Source: Xanthomonas cannabis pv. cannabis (GTDB lineage Bacteria > Pseudomonadota > Gammaproteobacteria > Xanthomonadales > Xanthomonadaceae). From it: a stretch of 64,000 bases of DNA. A program made the position numbers and the translations under genes. The stretch is from the NCBI RefSeq assembly GCF_000802365.1, contig NZ_JSZE01000018.1, positions 1 through 64,000 of the forward strand, in the 5' to 3' direction. The notes beneath the pieces were generated by a model, which was given only the letters and a program-made list of their open reading frames with translations, was not told where the DNA came from and searched no databases. This document shows positions 25,119 through 34,828 of the stretch, in pieces (the first letter of the stretch is position 1; every line of letters starts with the position of its first letter).

Positions 25119-26396
25119 ATGTCATTTTCCAATCTCTCGCTGTCGCCGCAGCTGCAGCCGTTCTTCGACACCGCGCTGGCCAAGGCCGGCGTGCGCACGC
25201 CCACGCCGATCCAGCAACAGGCCATCGGGCCGATGCTGGCCGGACGCGATCTGATTGCGATGGCGCAGACTGGTTCGGGCAAGACCCTGGCCTATGCGTT
25301 GCCGCTGCTGCAGCAACGCATGCTGGCGCCGGAGAGCGCACCGCGCGTGCTAGGCGCGCTGGTACTGGTGCCCACCCGCGAGCTGGCTGCACAGGTGGAC
25401 GACACGCTGCGCCAGCTGGCGGCGCATCTGCCGCGGCGCCTGAAGACGGTGCTCGCCACCGGCGGCAGTTCGATCAATCCGCAGCTGCTCGCACTGCGCG
25501 GTGGCGCCGACATCGTGGTAGCCACGCCAGGCCGGCTGCTGGATCTGGTCGATCACAACGCGCTGCGCCTGAGCGGGGTAGCCACGCTGGTGCTGGACGA
25601 AGCCGACCGCCTGCTGGAGCTGGGCTTCGGCGCCGAGCTCGATCGCATCCTGGCGTTGCTGCCTGCGCAGCGGCAGAGCGTGCTGTTTTCGGCCACCTAT
25701 CCGCCGGCCATCGCCGCGCTGGCAAAACGCCGCCTGCGCGACCCGCTGCGCATCACCATCGAGGCCACGCCGGAGCAGGCACCGGCAATCGCACAGCGCG
25801 CGATCACGGTGGATGCCGGCCAACGCACGCAGTTGCTGCGTCATCTGCTGCAGGAACACGCATGGCCGCAGCTGCTGGTGTTCGTCGCCAGCCGCCACAC
25901 CGCCGAGAAGGTCGCCGAAAAACTGGGCAAGACCGGCATCACGGCCCAGCCGCTGCATGGCGACCTGAGCCAGGGCCGCCGCGAACGCACGCTGCGCGCG
26001 TTCAAGCAGCACGAGGTGCAAGTGCTGGTGGCCACCGATCTGGCCGGGCGCGGCATCGACATCGACGCGCTACCGGCGGTGCTCAATTACGACCTGCCCC
26101 GCTCCACCGTCGACTACACCCACCGCATCGGGCGCACCGCACGCGCCGGCGCCAGCGGCGTGGCAATCAGCTTCGTCACCGCCGACAACGCCCAGCAATG
26201 GCGGCTGATCGAAAAACGCCAGGCGCTGCGTGTCGCCCCCGAGATCGTCCCCGGCTTCGAACCGACGCCCGGCGACGCGCCCGCTGCGGGCGCGCCCATC
26301 CGCGCAGCCGACGACAACGGCGGCATCAAGGGCAAGCGGCCCAGCAAGAAGGACAAGTTGCGCGCGGCTGCGCAGGCTGCGGGCAAACCGGACTGA
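25119..26396 (+). CDS. DEAD-box ATP-dependent RNA helicase (RhlE-like)
   Basis: A 425-residue cytoplasmic RNA helicase. All motifs are present in order: Q motif PTPIQQQAI, Walker A AQTGSGKT, PTRELAAQ, TPGR, DEAD (VLDEADRLLELGF), SAT (LFSATYPP), then in the second RecA domain VFVASRHTAEKV, LVATDLAGRGIDI and HRIGRTARAG. The short basic C-terminal tail (KGKRPSKKDKLRAAAQ) probably binds RNA. It lacks the RNA-binding domain of DbpA and matches the RhlE group best. Members help ribosome assembly and RNA decay. Its start ATG at 25119 fits the usual MSFSNLSL opening. It stands alone. Confidence 0.92.
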   Translation: MSFSNLSLSPQLQPFFDTALAKAGVRTPTPIQQQAIGPMLAGRDLIAMAQTGSGKTLAYALPLLQQRMLAPESAPRVLGALVLVPTRELAAQVDDTLRQLAAHLPRRLKTVLATGGSSINPQLLALRGGADIVVATPGRLLDLVDHNALRLSGVATLVLDEADRLLELGFGAELDRILALLPAQRQSVLFSATYPPAIAALAKRRLRDPLRITIEATPEQAPAIAQRAITVDAGQRTQLLRHLLQEHAWPQLLVFVASRHTAEKVAEKLGKTGITAQPLHGDLSQGRRERTLRAFKQHEVQVLVATDLAGRGIDIDALPAVLNYDLPRSTVDYTHRIGRTARAGASGVAISFVTADNAQQWRLIEKRQALRVAPEIVPGFEPTPGDAPAAGAPIRAADDNGGIKGKRPSKKDKLRAAAQAAGKPD

Positions 26397-26819
26397 CGCG
26401 CCAGCAGCGCGGCACATCGCGTTGCGCAGGCACCTCGATCCGCGGGCGACGCGCGGTGACAGGACCCCGTTGCCGCAGTACAGCCGCGCAGGTCCGGTTC
26501 GCCGCTAACCACATGGCGACAAATGCCGCCTTGTGCGGAGCGCGACGAAGCTGGCGTACAACCTGGCGAGCCGCATCCGTCAGCTACGGACGCCGCAGCG
26601 CAACCTCAGCGCCTGCAGGGTGCAGCCGTTTTCCGGCCTGCAGCATCGCCTGCCCGGCCGCTGCGCAACCGCGATGAAAGCCGCGCTTCAAGCGCACGAC
26701 AGCAGCCAACAGCTAGGAGTGGACGCTGCAAGGGCACTGCGCTGCACGCGTGTTAGATGCCGGTCCAGTGCACCGGCCGCGCCGTCATGGCGGCGGCGCA
26801 GTCGTCATGAGAGCGGCGC
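26397..26819. other. gap without recognisable gene
   Basis: Between the helicase and the DUF6172 gene. Short open frames exist but have poor codon use and no ribosome sites. No repeat family from elsewhere in the window and no hairpin with T-run is seen. Confidence 0.5.
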
Positions 26820-27152
26820 TCAGTCCTGCTCGAAATCCAGCTCACCGCCGGCCAGCGCATCGCCGTCGGTGCGCGGGGTACGCTTGGCGGGCTTGCGCAG
26901 GATTTCCACGAAGAACTGGTCGCCACCTTCGCTGGTGAGCGTGTTGATCGCGCGGATCAGCTCTGCCGGCGGCAGCGGCTGCGCACTGGCTTCGTCCACG
27001 CCAAAGCGCATGTCGAAGTCCCAGTAGTCCGCACCTTCCGGCAACTCCTTGCGGCGCTCGCGACGGATGTACTTGCGGATATCGTGCTTGCTGGACTCCA
27101 GCAGACGATCGCGGTTCTTGCCTTCAAGGTTGAGCTGGTAGGTCTTGCGCAT
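26820..27152 (-). CDS. DUF6172-family protein
   Basis: A small 110-residue, highly charged cytoplasmic protein. The opening MRKTYQLNLEGKNRDRLLES and the next stretch KHDIRKYIRRERRKELPEG are the family's conserved core, followed by YWDFDMRFG. The middle holds a helix (PAELIRAINTLTSEG) and the end is acidic. The start at 27152 was chosen because the family begins exactly there; the frame is open 33 codons further but those codons lack similarity to the family as I know it. Function unknown. The basic core suggests nucleic-acid binding (inference). Confidence 0.75.
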   Translation of the reverse strand: MRKTYQLNLEGKNRDRLLESSKHDIRKYIRRERRKELPEGADYWDFDMRFGVDEASAQPLPPAELIRAINTLTSEGGDQFFVEILRKPAKRTPRTDGDALAGGELDFEQD

Positions 27153-27286
27153 GGCGAGATCGGTTGGGAACTGGCCGCCTATTGTGAGGCCACGTGGCCG
27201 GTCTGGGTGAATCGTGGCGCGGCGGTGCCGGCGCGCCCTCACCACCGCCAACCTGGCGGCACCCTGCGATCGCCGGTAGACGGGGC

Positions 27287-28586
27287 TCAGCCCGGCACCG
27301 GGCCGTTGCGGTACGGCAGGCCGAGATGGTCACGCAAGGTCTGCCCGGTATAGCGCTGACGAAACAGGCCACGCGCCTGCAGGATCGGCACCACCTGCTC
27401 CACGAAATCGGTCAGGGCACCCAGGCCCGCGTCGGGGAGAATGGTGAACCCGCCACCGATGTCGGCGCGAAACCAGGCTTCCAGGAAGCGTGCCGATGGC
27501 GACGGGGTGATGGCCGAGTACGCCATGCGCAAGGATGTCGTGCAGCGACCACCCCTGCAGCGCCAGCACGTAGGCGCGTTGCGCACGCGGATCGGCGCTG
27601 GCGGGAACCGGCTGCGGCAGCCTCTGCACGGGGATCGGCCGGTCGGGGTCGAGCTGCTCGGCCTCCACCCCGAGCATCGCCGCGAGCTGGCGCAGGCGTG
27701 CCTGCGGGTTGCCCAACGCGTCCAGTGCAGCGCGACGGTCGAGCGCCTCACGCTCGCTGGACGCCAGCGAGGTGACCACGGAGGAGAACACGGTCACCTC
27801 GTCCGGCGCACGCGACTGGCGCCGCAGCGCCTCGGACAGCGTGCGCCAGTAGCGGCGTGCCGCGGCCAGATCCAGCGGTTGGTTGTAGACCGCCTCCACG
27901 CCCGGTGCGGCAAACCGGAATCCATACGGACCATCGCCGGGCGCGAACACCACCGGCATGCCCTGCGGCGAAGGCGGCAGGCCCAACGGCCCGCGCGATG
28001 CGACATGGCGGCCACGGAAGTTGATCGGACGCAGCCGGTGCATCGCCGCAAAGCGGCCGGCCGCGACGTCCAGCAGCAGGGCATCGTCGGGCCAGCTCCC
28101 CCACAGCGCCAGCACGGCCTGCCAGACTTCGCGCGCGCGCACATGCTTGTGCTCGGGTCGGGGCGCGCTTGCCAGATAGTTCTGCAGTGCCGCCGGCGCA
28201 TTGGTGGTCACCACGTTCCAGCCCATGCGCCCCTGGCTGAGATGGTCCAGCGAGCGCAATTGCCGGGCGATGGTGTAAGGCTCGTTGACACTGGTGGAGA
28301 CGCTGGCGACCAGTCCGACACGTTCGGTGGCCGCCGCCATCGCCGCCAGCACCACCAGCGGGTCCAGCCCGCTGTGCGGCGGCTCGCCGGACAGATCGTT
28401 GGTAATGCCGGGACGATCGTCCATGAAGAAGGCATCGACCAGGCCCCGCTCGGCGATCCGGCCCGCCTTGACGAAGGTGTCCACGTCGATGAACGCCGCC
28501 GGGTTCTCCCCTGGCCAGCGCCAGCTTCCCGGTTCCACCCCGTATCCGGCCGCCATCTGCACGGTGAGGTGCATGTGCGGTTTCAT
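27287..28586 (-). pseudogene. frameshifted LLM-class flavin-dependent monooxygenase (NtaA/SnaA/DszA type)
   Basis: The first about 365 codons read as an FMN-dependent monooxygenase: MKPHMHLTVQMAAGYGVEPG, DAFFMDDRPGITN, then SLDHLSQGRMGWNVVTT and GWSLHDILAHGVLGHHPVAIGT. Just after VAIGT (about 27490) the frame is lost. The correct C-terminus continues in another frame as ARFLEAWFRADIGGGFTILP and ends QRYTGQTLRDHLGLPYRNG. By comparison with the family about four residues (the usual PEQV-like segment) are missing, so a deletion of roughly 11-13 bases is the likely cause. The product would lose its last about 65 residues. These enzymes oxidise chelators, sulfonates or sulfur heterocycles with reduced FMN. 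A sequencing error cannot be excluded. Confidence 0.75.
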
Positions 28587-28857
28587 CGCACTCCCGGCAG
28601 CTGCCGCACTGCCCGCAGTGGCCTGAACCGTCCGCGCCCAGGGCGATGCAGTGATGCGCCGTCGCCGGGACCGCGCGCCGGCGCGGATGCCGCATGGCAT
28701 CGCGGGGCGGCAGGCCGGGCCGGGTGGTCGGCTGCGGCGAGCCATCCCGCCGCGCCGGCGTATGGCTGGTCCAGGACGCGGCCCGGTGCAGGGCCGGCGC
28801 TGCACTCGGCGGGCGTCACGATGCACGCAGTGGCTGGCACGACGCGGCCGCCACGCG

Positions 28858-29664
28858 TCAGCGCAGACCCAGCTGCTTGCGCAGGCTGCCATCCACCGCA
28901 CCGGCGGGCATGAAGCGGCGCAGCTTGCGCAGCAGCGATGCCTGCCCGGGGGGCGTGCGACGCATGCGCCATGTACCCAGCGCGGCGTCCACCACGGTGC
29001 TGGCCACGTCCTGCGGTTCCGGTGCGTTGTCGATATGGCCGGTGACCGCACGGCTGACCACGCCACGTTCGCGGTCGTACACGGCAATCGGGGTCTGCGC
29101 CACTGGCGAATTGCTGCCCAGGCTGGTCTTGGTATACGCCGGCTCCACCAATGTCACCCGGATACCGAACTGGCGCAGCTCATGGTCCAGCGATTCGGAC
29201 AGCCCTTCCACCGCGTGCTTGGAGGCGGCGTACACGCCCATGTACGGCGCCGGCAGAAACCCCAGCACCGAGCTGACATTGACGATGCGTCCCGCACGTT
29301 GTGCACGCATGTGCGGCAGCACCGCCTGGAGGGTGCGCAGGATGCCCAGCACATTGGTGTCCAGCAGTGCGGCGGCCTCTTCGACACTGGTTTCCTCCAC
29401 CGCGCCGACCAGGTTGGCGCCGGCATTGTTGACCAGCACATCGATGCGGCCGCTGTGCCCGACGATGCCATCGACGACCCGTTTGATGGACGCTGCATCG
29501 CGGATATCCATCTCCACCAGCTCCACGTTCGGCAGCGACGTTGCGTTAGCGCGGTTGCGCACCGTGCCGTAGACGATGCAGCCACGCGCGGCAAAACGCG
29601 CGGCGGCCACGCGCCCGATCCCGGACGAGACGCCGGTGATCAGCACCACAGTCTGTTGTTGCAT
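28858..29664 (-). CDS. short-chain dehydrogenase/reductase
   Basis: A 268-residue NAD(P)-dependent oxidoreductase. Cofactor motif TGVSSGIGR near the N-terminus, then NNAGA, and the catalytic triad segment IVNVSSVLG...GVYAASKHAVEGLSESL. The C-terminal extension (WRMRRTPPGQASLLRKLRRF) is typical of the oxidoreductases that act on larger or lipid-like substrates. The start at 29664 gives the usual short N-terminus. It lies 132 bases after the RND permease on the same strand and may belong to the efflux transcript. Substrate unknown. Confidence 0.85.
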   Translation of the reverse strand: MQQQTVVLITGVSSGIGRVAAARFAARGCIVYGTVRNRANATSLPNVELVEMDIRDAASIKRVVDGIVGHSGRIDVLVNNAGANLVGAVEETSVEEAAALLDTNVLGILRTLQAVLPHMRAQRAGRIVNVSSVLGFLPAPYMGVYAASKHAVEGLSESLDHELRQFGIRVTLVEPAYTKTSLGSNSPVAQTPIAVYDRERGVVSRAVTGHIDNAPEPQDVASTVVDAALGTWRMRRTPPGQASLLRKLRRFMPAGAVDGSLRKQLGLR

Positions 29665-29796
29665 TGCAGGTTCCTCGAATGAAAAAGAGAGCAGCGTGCG
29701 CTTGCGCAGCAAGGCCGACGCGGGCGCCGCGGTTCGAAAGAGATGCAAGGACCACACGCCTGGGCGACGGCAGCACCGCTGCCGCCGCCCGGCGCC

Positions 29797-32700
29797 TTAC
29801 GCGTGCCGTGCCACCGCAGGCTTACTCCCGGTGGTGTCGGGCCGGATCTTGAACCAGATCGAATACATCGCCGGCAGGAACACCAGGGTCAGGATGGTGC
29901 CGGCCAGGGTGCCGCCGATCAGCGTGTACGCCAACGTGCCCCAGAACACCGAATGGGTGAGCGGGATGAATGCCAGGATCGCGGCCAGCGCGGTCAGGAT
30001 CACCGGGCGCGCACGCTGCACGGTGGCTTCCACCAAGGCATGGAACGGGTCCAGTCCTTCGGCTTCGTTGTGATGGATCTGCCCGATCAGGATCAGCGTA
30101 TTGCGCATCAGGATGCCCGACAGCGCAATCAACCCCACCAGCGCATTGATGCCGAACGGCTGCTGGAACAGGATCAAGGTCGGCACCACGCCGATCAGGC
30201 CGAGCGGGCTGGTCAGGAACACCATCACCATCGCCGAGATCGAGCGCACCTGCAGGATGATGATGAGCAAGGTGGCCGCCAGCATGATCGGGAACAACGG
30301 CAGCATGGCGGTGGTTGCCTTGCCGGATTCCTCGATGGAGCCAGCCTCCTTGATCTGATATCCACTGGGTAGCTTGTCGATGATCGGCTGCAGCTGCTTG
30401 GTGATCGCTGCCGAGACATCCGGCGGCTGCAGCTGGTCGTCGACATCGCCACCCACGGTGATCGTCGGCACCCGATCACGGCGACGCATGACCGGCTCTT
30501 CCATGCGCACATCCACCTTACCCACCTGCGACAGCGGCACGCGTTGGCCATTGCCACCGGCCAGGGTGAAGTCGGCGATGCGGGCCGGATCGAAGCGCGT
30601 GTCGCCGGCCGACCGCGCCACCACCTGCACGCTGCGGATATCCTCGCGCACCAGCGTGACCGGCACGCCGGTCAGCAGGAACTGCAACTGCTGGGCAACC
30701 GCGGTCGAGGTCAAGCCCACTGCCTGCAGGCGGTCCTGGTCCAGGCTGAAATGCAGCGTCGGTGTGCGCACGCCCCAGTCGGTATTGACGGTGCGCAGCA
30801 TCGGGCTGTCCTGCATGACCTGCTTGACCTGTGCAGCGATGCCACGCAGCACCTGCGGGTCGGGACCGCTCACCCGGTAGGCCACCGGAAACTGCGAGTA
30901 CGGGCCGAAGGTCAGTTGCGTCACGCGCACGCGCGCTTCCGGTGCCAGACCTTGCGCGATCGCCTCACGCAAGCGCAGCTTCAGCGCATCGCGCTCGTGC
31001 TGGTCGTCGGTACGCACCACGATCTTGGCGAACGAGGGGTCCGGCAGTTCCGGGCCCATCGCCAGGAAGAAGCGCGGCGCACCCTGACCGATGTACGCGG
31101 TCACGATCTTCGCTTCCTTCTGCCTGGACAGCCAGGCTTCCACCTTGGCGGCCGCCGCACTGGTCTGGGTGATCGAGGTGCCGTACGGCAGCTGCACTTC
31201 CACCAGCACTTCGGGGCGGTCGGAGATCGGGAAGAACTGCTTCTTGACGATGCCCATGCCGACGATCGCCAGCACGAACAGTCCCACCACCGAACCGGCC
31301 ACCAGCCACTTGCGCGCAATCACGCGGCCCAGCGCATCGCGAAAGCGGTTGTAGCGCGGCGTGTCGTACATCGCCGCGTGCCCGCCTTCGACCTTCTTCA
31401 GGTCGGGCAGCATCTTCACGCCCAGGTAGGGCGTGAACACCACCGCCACCACCCACGACACGATCAACGCGATACCCACAATCCAGAACATGTTGCTGGT
31501 GTATTCGCCGGCGGTGGAGGCAGCAAAGCCGTTCGGCATGAAGCCGACTGCCGTGACCAGGGTACCGGACAACATCGGCGCAGCGGTGTGGCTCCACGCG
31601 TACGCCGATGCGGCGACGCGGCCATAGCCTTCTTCCATCTTCACCACCATCATCTCGATCGCGATGATGGCGTCGTCCACCAGCAAGCCCAGCGCCAGGA
31701 TCAGCGAGCCCAGCGTGATGCGGTCGAAATTCTTGCCGGTGGCCAGCATCACCACGAACACTGCTGCCAGTGTCAGCGGCACGGCTGCCGCCACCACGAT
31801 GCCCACCCGCCAGCCCATGCTGACGAAGCACACCAGCATCACCACCAGCAGCGCGACGAAGAACTTGGTCATGAACTCGCCGACCGACGCGTCGATGTTG
31901 ACCGCCTGGTCGGTCACCTTGCTCAGGCTCATGCCCAGCGGCAGCTCGGCATTGATTGCGCTGACTTCGCTGTCCAGCGATTTGCCCAGATCCAGGCCGT
32001 TCCAGCCATCGCGCATGATGATGCCCAGCAGCAACGCCGGTTCGCCGCCGCTGCGGATCATGAAGGTGGACGGATCTTCGTAACCGCGTTTGACGGTGGC
32101 GATATCGGACAATTTTAGCGTGCGGCCCTGCACCACCAACGGGGTGTCGCGGATCTTCTGCAGGCTGTCCAGCGCGCCATCCAGGCGAATGAATACCTGC
32201 GGCCCGCGCGTTTCCACCGACCCGGCGGCATTCAAGGCGTTCTGTGCGTTGAGGGCGGCAAACACGTCCTGCGGACTGACACCCAGCGTGGCCAGACGCT
32301 CATGCGAGAACTCGACAAAGATGCGCTCGGGCTGCTCGCCGATGATGTTGACCTTCTTGACGCCCGGCACGTGCAGGATGCGCTGGCGCAGGGTCTCGGC
32401 ATCGCGTGCCAGCAACCGCTGCGGCTCGCCCTTGGCCTTGAGCGCGAACAGCGCAAAGGTGACGTCGGCATATTCGTCGTTGATCAGCGGCCCGATCACC
32501 CCGGCCGGCAGGTTGGCCACTTCATCGCCGGCTTTCTTGCGCGCCTGGTAGAACTGCTCCTGCACTTCACCGGGCGGAGTGCTGTCCATCAAGGTCAGCG
32601 TCGTGAACGCAAGACCGGGGCGCGTGTAGGTTTCGGTACGGTCGTACCAGCGCAGCTCCTGCATGCGCTTTTCGAGCTTCTCGGCCACCTGGTCCTGCAT

Positions 32701-32889
32701 TTCCTGCGGCGTGGCGCCCGGCCAGGCCGTTACGATCGTCATCACCTTGATGGTGAAGGCCGGGTCTTCGGCACGCCCGAGCTTGAGAAGCGCCACCAGG
32801 CCGGCCAGCGAAATCAGGAAGATCAGAAACAGCGTGATGGAGCGCTCGCGCACGGCGAGCGCCGAGAGATTGAACCGGCCCTCGCTCAC
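29797..32889 (-). CDS. RND efflux transporter permease
   Basis: A 1030-residue inner-membrane pump with the AcrB/MexF topology: 12 helices and two large periplasmic loops. The N-terminus reads ALAVRERSITLFLIFLISLA. The proton-relay helix has the adjacent aspartates in LILALGLLVDDAIIAIEMM, and the C-terminal half repeats the fold (GLIALSGILMRNTLILIG). The gene overlaps the adaptor gene upstream by four bases. It would form a tripartite pump with that adaptor and the outer-membrane factor coded divergently nearby. The substrate is unknown; the sequence is closer to the drug-type than the metal-type pumps by its Asp pair. Confidence 0.92.
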   Translation of the reverse strand: MSEGRFNLSALAVRERSITLFLIFLISLAGLVALLKLGRAEDPAFTIKVMTIVTAWPGATPQEMQDQVAEKLEKRMQELRWYDRTETYTRPGLAFTTLTLMDSTPPGEVQEQFYQARKKAGDEVANLPAGVIGPLINDEYADVTFALFALKAKGEPQRLLARDAETLRQRILHVPGVKKVNIIGEQPERIFVEFSHERLATLGVSPQDVFAALNAQNALNAAGSVETRGPQVFIRLDGALDSLQKIRDTPLVVQGRTLKLSDIATVKRGYEDPSTFMIRSGGEPALLLGIIMRDGWNGLDLGKSLDSEVSAINAELPLGMSLSKVTDQAVNIDASVGEFMTKFFVALLVVMLVCFVSMGWRVGIVVAAAVPLTLAAVFVVMLATGKNFDRITLGSLILALGLLVDDAIIAIEMMVVKMEEGYGRVAASAYAWSHTAAPMLSGTLVTAVGFMPNGFAASTAGEYTSNMFWIVGIALIVSWVVAVVFTPYLGVKMLPDLKKVEGGHAAMYDTPRYNRFRDALGRVIARKWLVAGSVVGLFVLAIVGMGIVKKQFFPISDRPEVLVEVQLPYGTSITQTSAAAAKVEAWLSRQKEAKIVTAYIGQGAPRFFLAMGPELPDPSFAKIVVRTDDQHERDALKLRLREAIAQGLAPEARVRVTQLTFGPYSQFPVAYRVSGPDPQVLRGIAAQVKQVMQDSPMLRTVNTDWGVRTPTLHFSLDQDRLQAVGLTSTAVAQQLQFLLTGVPVTLVREDIRSVQVVARSAGDTRFDPARIADFTLAGGNGQRVPLSQVGKVDVRMEEPVMRRRDRVPTITVGGDVDDQLQPPDVSAAITKQLQPIIDKLPSGYQIKEAGSIEESGKATTAMLPLFPIMLAATLLIIILQVRSISAMVMVFLTSPLGLIGVVPTLILFQQPFGINALVGLIALSGILMRNTLILIGQIHHNEAEGLDPFHALVEATVQRARPVILTALAAILAFIPLTHSVFWGTLAYTLIGGTLAGTILTLVFLPAMYSIWFKIRPDTTGSKPAVARHA

Positions 32890-34046
32890 GGCTGCCCCCC
32901 TGCCGCCTTGGCGGTGTTGCCAGCGGTGTTGCCAGCGGTGGCGGCAGTGCTGCCGGCAGCGCTGGCACCGGCGATGCGTACCTGCGCACCGTCGCGCAGC
33001 AGGTGTGCACCCAACGCCACGATGCGCTCGCCGCGCGCCAGCGTGCCGGCGACATTGGCATGGTCATCGTCCAGCCCCAGCACCGTCACCGGCCGCCAGC
33101 TCACCTTGGTCGGGTTGCCGGCAATTACCCACACGCCCGGGCCCTTGCCGGCATCGAACAGCGCGGCCAGCGGCACCTGCAGGCCAGACTGGGTGCCGGC
33201 TGTAGTGGTGCCGGGAACGCGCACGCTGACCGTGGTGCCAAGCGGCGCCTGCGCCAGCGCGCCGTCGAGCACGTAGCGTGCCTCGAAGGTGCGCGTGAGC
33301 CGGTCGGCACTCTCGGACAGCTGGCGCAAGGTGGCCGGCACGCTGACACCGGCATTGCCGAACAGCGTGGCCTGGGCCACCGAGCCGACCTGCGGGCGCA
33401 GGGTTTCCGGCAGCTGGATCACCGCCTCGCGCGGGCCGGCATGCGCCAGCCGCACCACCGGCTGCCCGGCCGCGACCACCTGGCCCGGCTCGACCAAGGT
33501 CTCCATCACCACGCCATCGGCATCGGCTAGCAGGTCGGAGTAACGGTTGGCGTTGCGCGCCACGTCGGCCTGGGCCTGGGCGGCGCTCAGCTGCGCCTTG
33601 GCCGCATCGGCGGCGGCCTTGATCTGGTCGTAGGCCGAGGCCGAGATGGCACCGGTGCCGCGCAGGTCGCGGTAGCGGGCCTCGTCGTCGATGGCCTGCT
33701 GGGCGCGGGCACGCGCGGCGGCGACCGCGTCCTGCTGCGCACGGGCAGCCAGCTGCAGATCCACCGGGTCGATGCGCATCAACGGCTGCCCGCGCTTGAC
33801 GCTCTGGCCGGCATCGACCAGCCGTTCGGACACCTTGCCGGCCACCCGGAAGCCCAGGTCGCTCTGGACCCGCGCCGCGACGGTGCCGGAAAAGCTGCGC
33901 GCCGCACTGCTGGCGCCGCCCACCGTGGCTACCCGGACCAGCGGGGTGGCAGTGCGTGGATCAGGCTGTGCCTTTCCGCCGCAGGCACTCAGTGCCAGCG
34001 GCAGGACACACAGGACGGTGGAGGTAACGAGGCGGCGCCGAAGCAT
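32886..34046 (-). CDS. RND efflux periplasmic adaptor (membrane-fusion lipoprotein)
   Basis: A 386-residue adaptor with a lipoprotein signal (LVTSTVLCVLPLALSAC, Cys22). Order: beta-barrel strand RVQSDLGFRVAGKVSERLVD with the biotinyl-lipoyl half, an alpha hairpin rich in Ala/Gln (AARAQQDAVAAARARAQQAI), the second lipoyl half DADGVVMETLVEPGQVVAAG and the membrane-proximal domain. The C-terminus ends in Ala/Gly-rich low complexity (AGNTAGNTAKAAGGQP). ATGA overlap with the permease gene shows one operon. A GTGAC-N14-GTCAC site lies 45-68 bases upstream. Confidence 0.92.
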   Translation of the reverse strand: MLRRRLVTSTVLCVLPLALSACGGKAQPDPRTATPLVRVATVGGASSAARSFSGTVAARVQSDLGFRVAGKVSERLVDAGQSVKRGQPLMRIDPVDLQLAARAQQDAVAAARARAQQAIDDEARYRDLRGTGAISASAYDQIKAAADAAKAQLSAAQAQADVARNANRYSDLLADADGVVMETLVEPGQVVAAGQPVVRLAHAGPREAVIQLPETLRPQVGSVAQATLFGNAGVSVPATLRQLSESADRLTRTFEARYVLDGALAQAPLGTTVSVRVPGTTTAGTQSGLQVPLAALFDAGKGPGVWVIAGNPTKVSWRPVTVLGLDDDHANVAGTLARGERIVALGAHLLRDGAQVRIAGASAAGSTAATAGNTAGNTAKAAGGQP

Positions 34047-34090
34047 GGGAATCCCGAAGCGATCTGATGAAGGCTCGCATCCTGGGACTT

Positions 34091-34114
34091 GTGACCAAAT
34101 CAGTCAATAGTCAC
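34091..34114. promoter_or_regulatory. candidate TetR operator upstream of the adaptor gene
   Basis: GTGAC-N14-GTCAC, extended to TTGTGAC...GTCACAA. It lies between the 3' end of the tetR gene and the adaptor start, in the promoter of the adaptor-permease operon. A second site with the same arms and spacing precedes the outer-membrane factor (34778-34801). Confidence 0.6.
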
Positions 34115-34122
34115 AACGCAAT

Positions 34123-34740
34123 TTATGGCGACAGGCTGCGCAGCACCAGACCCGACAGCAGCACCGGCATGTCGTCGACCTGCTCCAGGTTGTACTGGAG
34201 CATCGCCGGATTCATGTACGGGCGCAGCACCGCGTAGACGGCCTGGGCGGCCTCGTCCAGCGGCGTCTTGCGCTCGAAATCGCCATTCAGGCGGCCCTGC
34301 TGCAGCACATCGTGCACCAGCTTCTGCATGCGGACCTCGTAGGCCACGACCGACTGCCAGCGCTCGGTGGCGGCCGACGCCGCAATCTCATAGAGCTTGC
34401 GGTCCTGGAAGCACAGCCGCAGGCTGGCCTCGGTAATCACCTTGAAAAGTCGACGGATTTTCTCCGGCGCCTGGTCGGTTTCGTCCATTGCGGCGCAGAC
34501 CTCGGTCTCGATCTGGCGCATGCAGTTGGTGCAGATCGACTCGCCAATGGCCTGCTTGGACTCGAAGAACTTGTAGATGTAGGCCTTGGAGAACCCGATC
34601 GCCTTGGCCAGGTCCGAGACAGAGGTCTTTTCATAGCCATAGCGGCTGAAGTGGTCGGTGGCGGCGACGACGATCTGGTCGCGCACGTCGTGATCGACCG
34701 GGCCCCGGCCGGAAACTGGGTAACTGGATGCTTTGTTCAT
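34123..34740 (-). CDS. TetR-family transcriptional regulator
   Basis: A 205-residue repressor. The N-terminal helix-turn-helix is clear: ATDHFSRYGYEKTSVSDLAK, then AIGFSKAYIYKFFESKQAIG. The rest is a helical ligand-binding domain. It sits between the adaptor-permease operon and the divergent outer-membrane factor gene. Both flanks carry the dyad GTGAC-N14-GTCAC, so this protein most likely represses the whole efflux system and itself, and is released by pump substrates (inference). The start at 34740 leaves 88 bases to the divergent ATG. Confidence 0.88.
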   Translation of the reverse strand: MNKASSYPVSGRGPVDHDVRDQIVVAATDHFSRYGYEKTSVSDLAKAIGFSKAYIYKFFESKQAIGESICTNCMRQIETEVCAAMDETDQAPEKIRRLFKVITEASLRLCFQDRKLYEIAASAATERWQSVVAYEVRMQKLVHDVLQQGRLNGDFERKTPLDEAAQAVYAVLRPYMNPAMLQYNLEQVDDMPVLLSGLVLRSLSP

Positions 34741-34777
34741 TTCGACAGCTTAGCGCTGTCGCCCCCGACTTACAAAA

Positions 34778-34801
34778 GTGACCATTTCGTATTACAGTCA
34801 C
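34778..34801. promoter_or_regulatory. candidate TetR operator in the divergent tetR/outer-membrane factor gap
   Basis: GTGAC-N14-GTCAC with AGTGAC and GTCACT arms. The first seven bases (GTGACCA) and the last arm equal those of the site at 34091-34114; about 16 of 24 positions agree. It is 28 bases upstream of the outer-membrane factor ATG and 38 from the tetR ATG, so one dimer could block both. Confidence 0.6.
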
Positions 34802-34828
34802 TCACCGTCCCGTCACCCTGGTCCCGTC

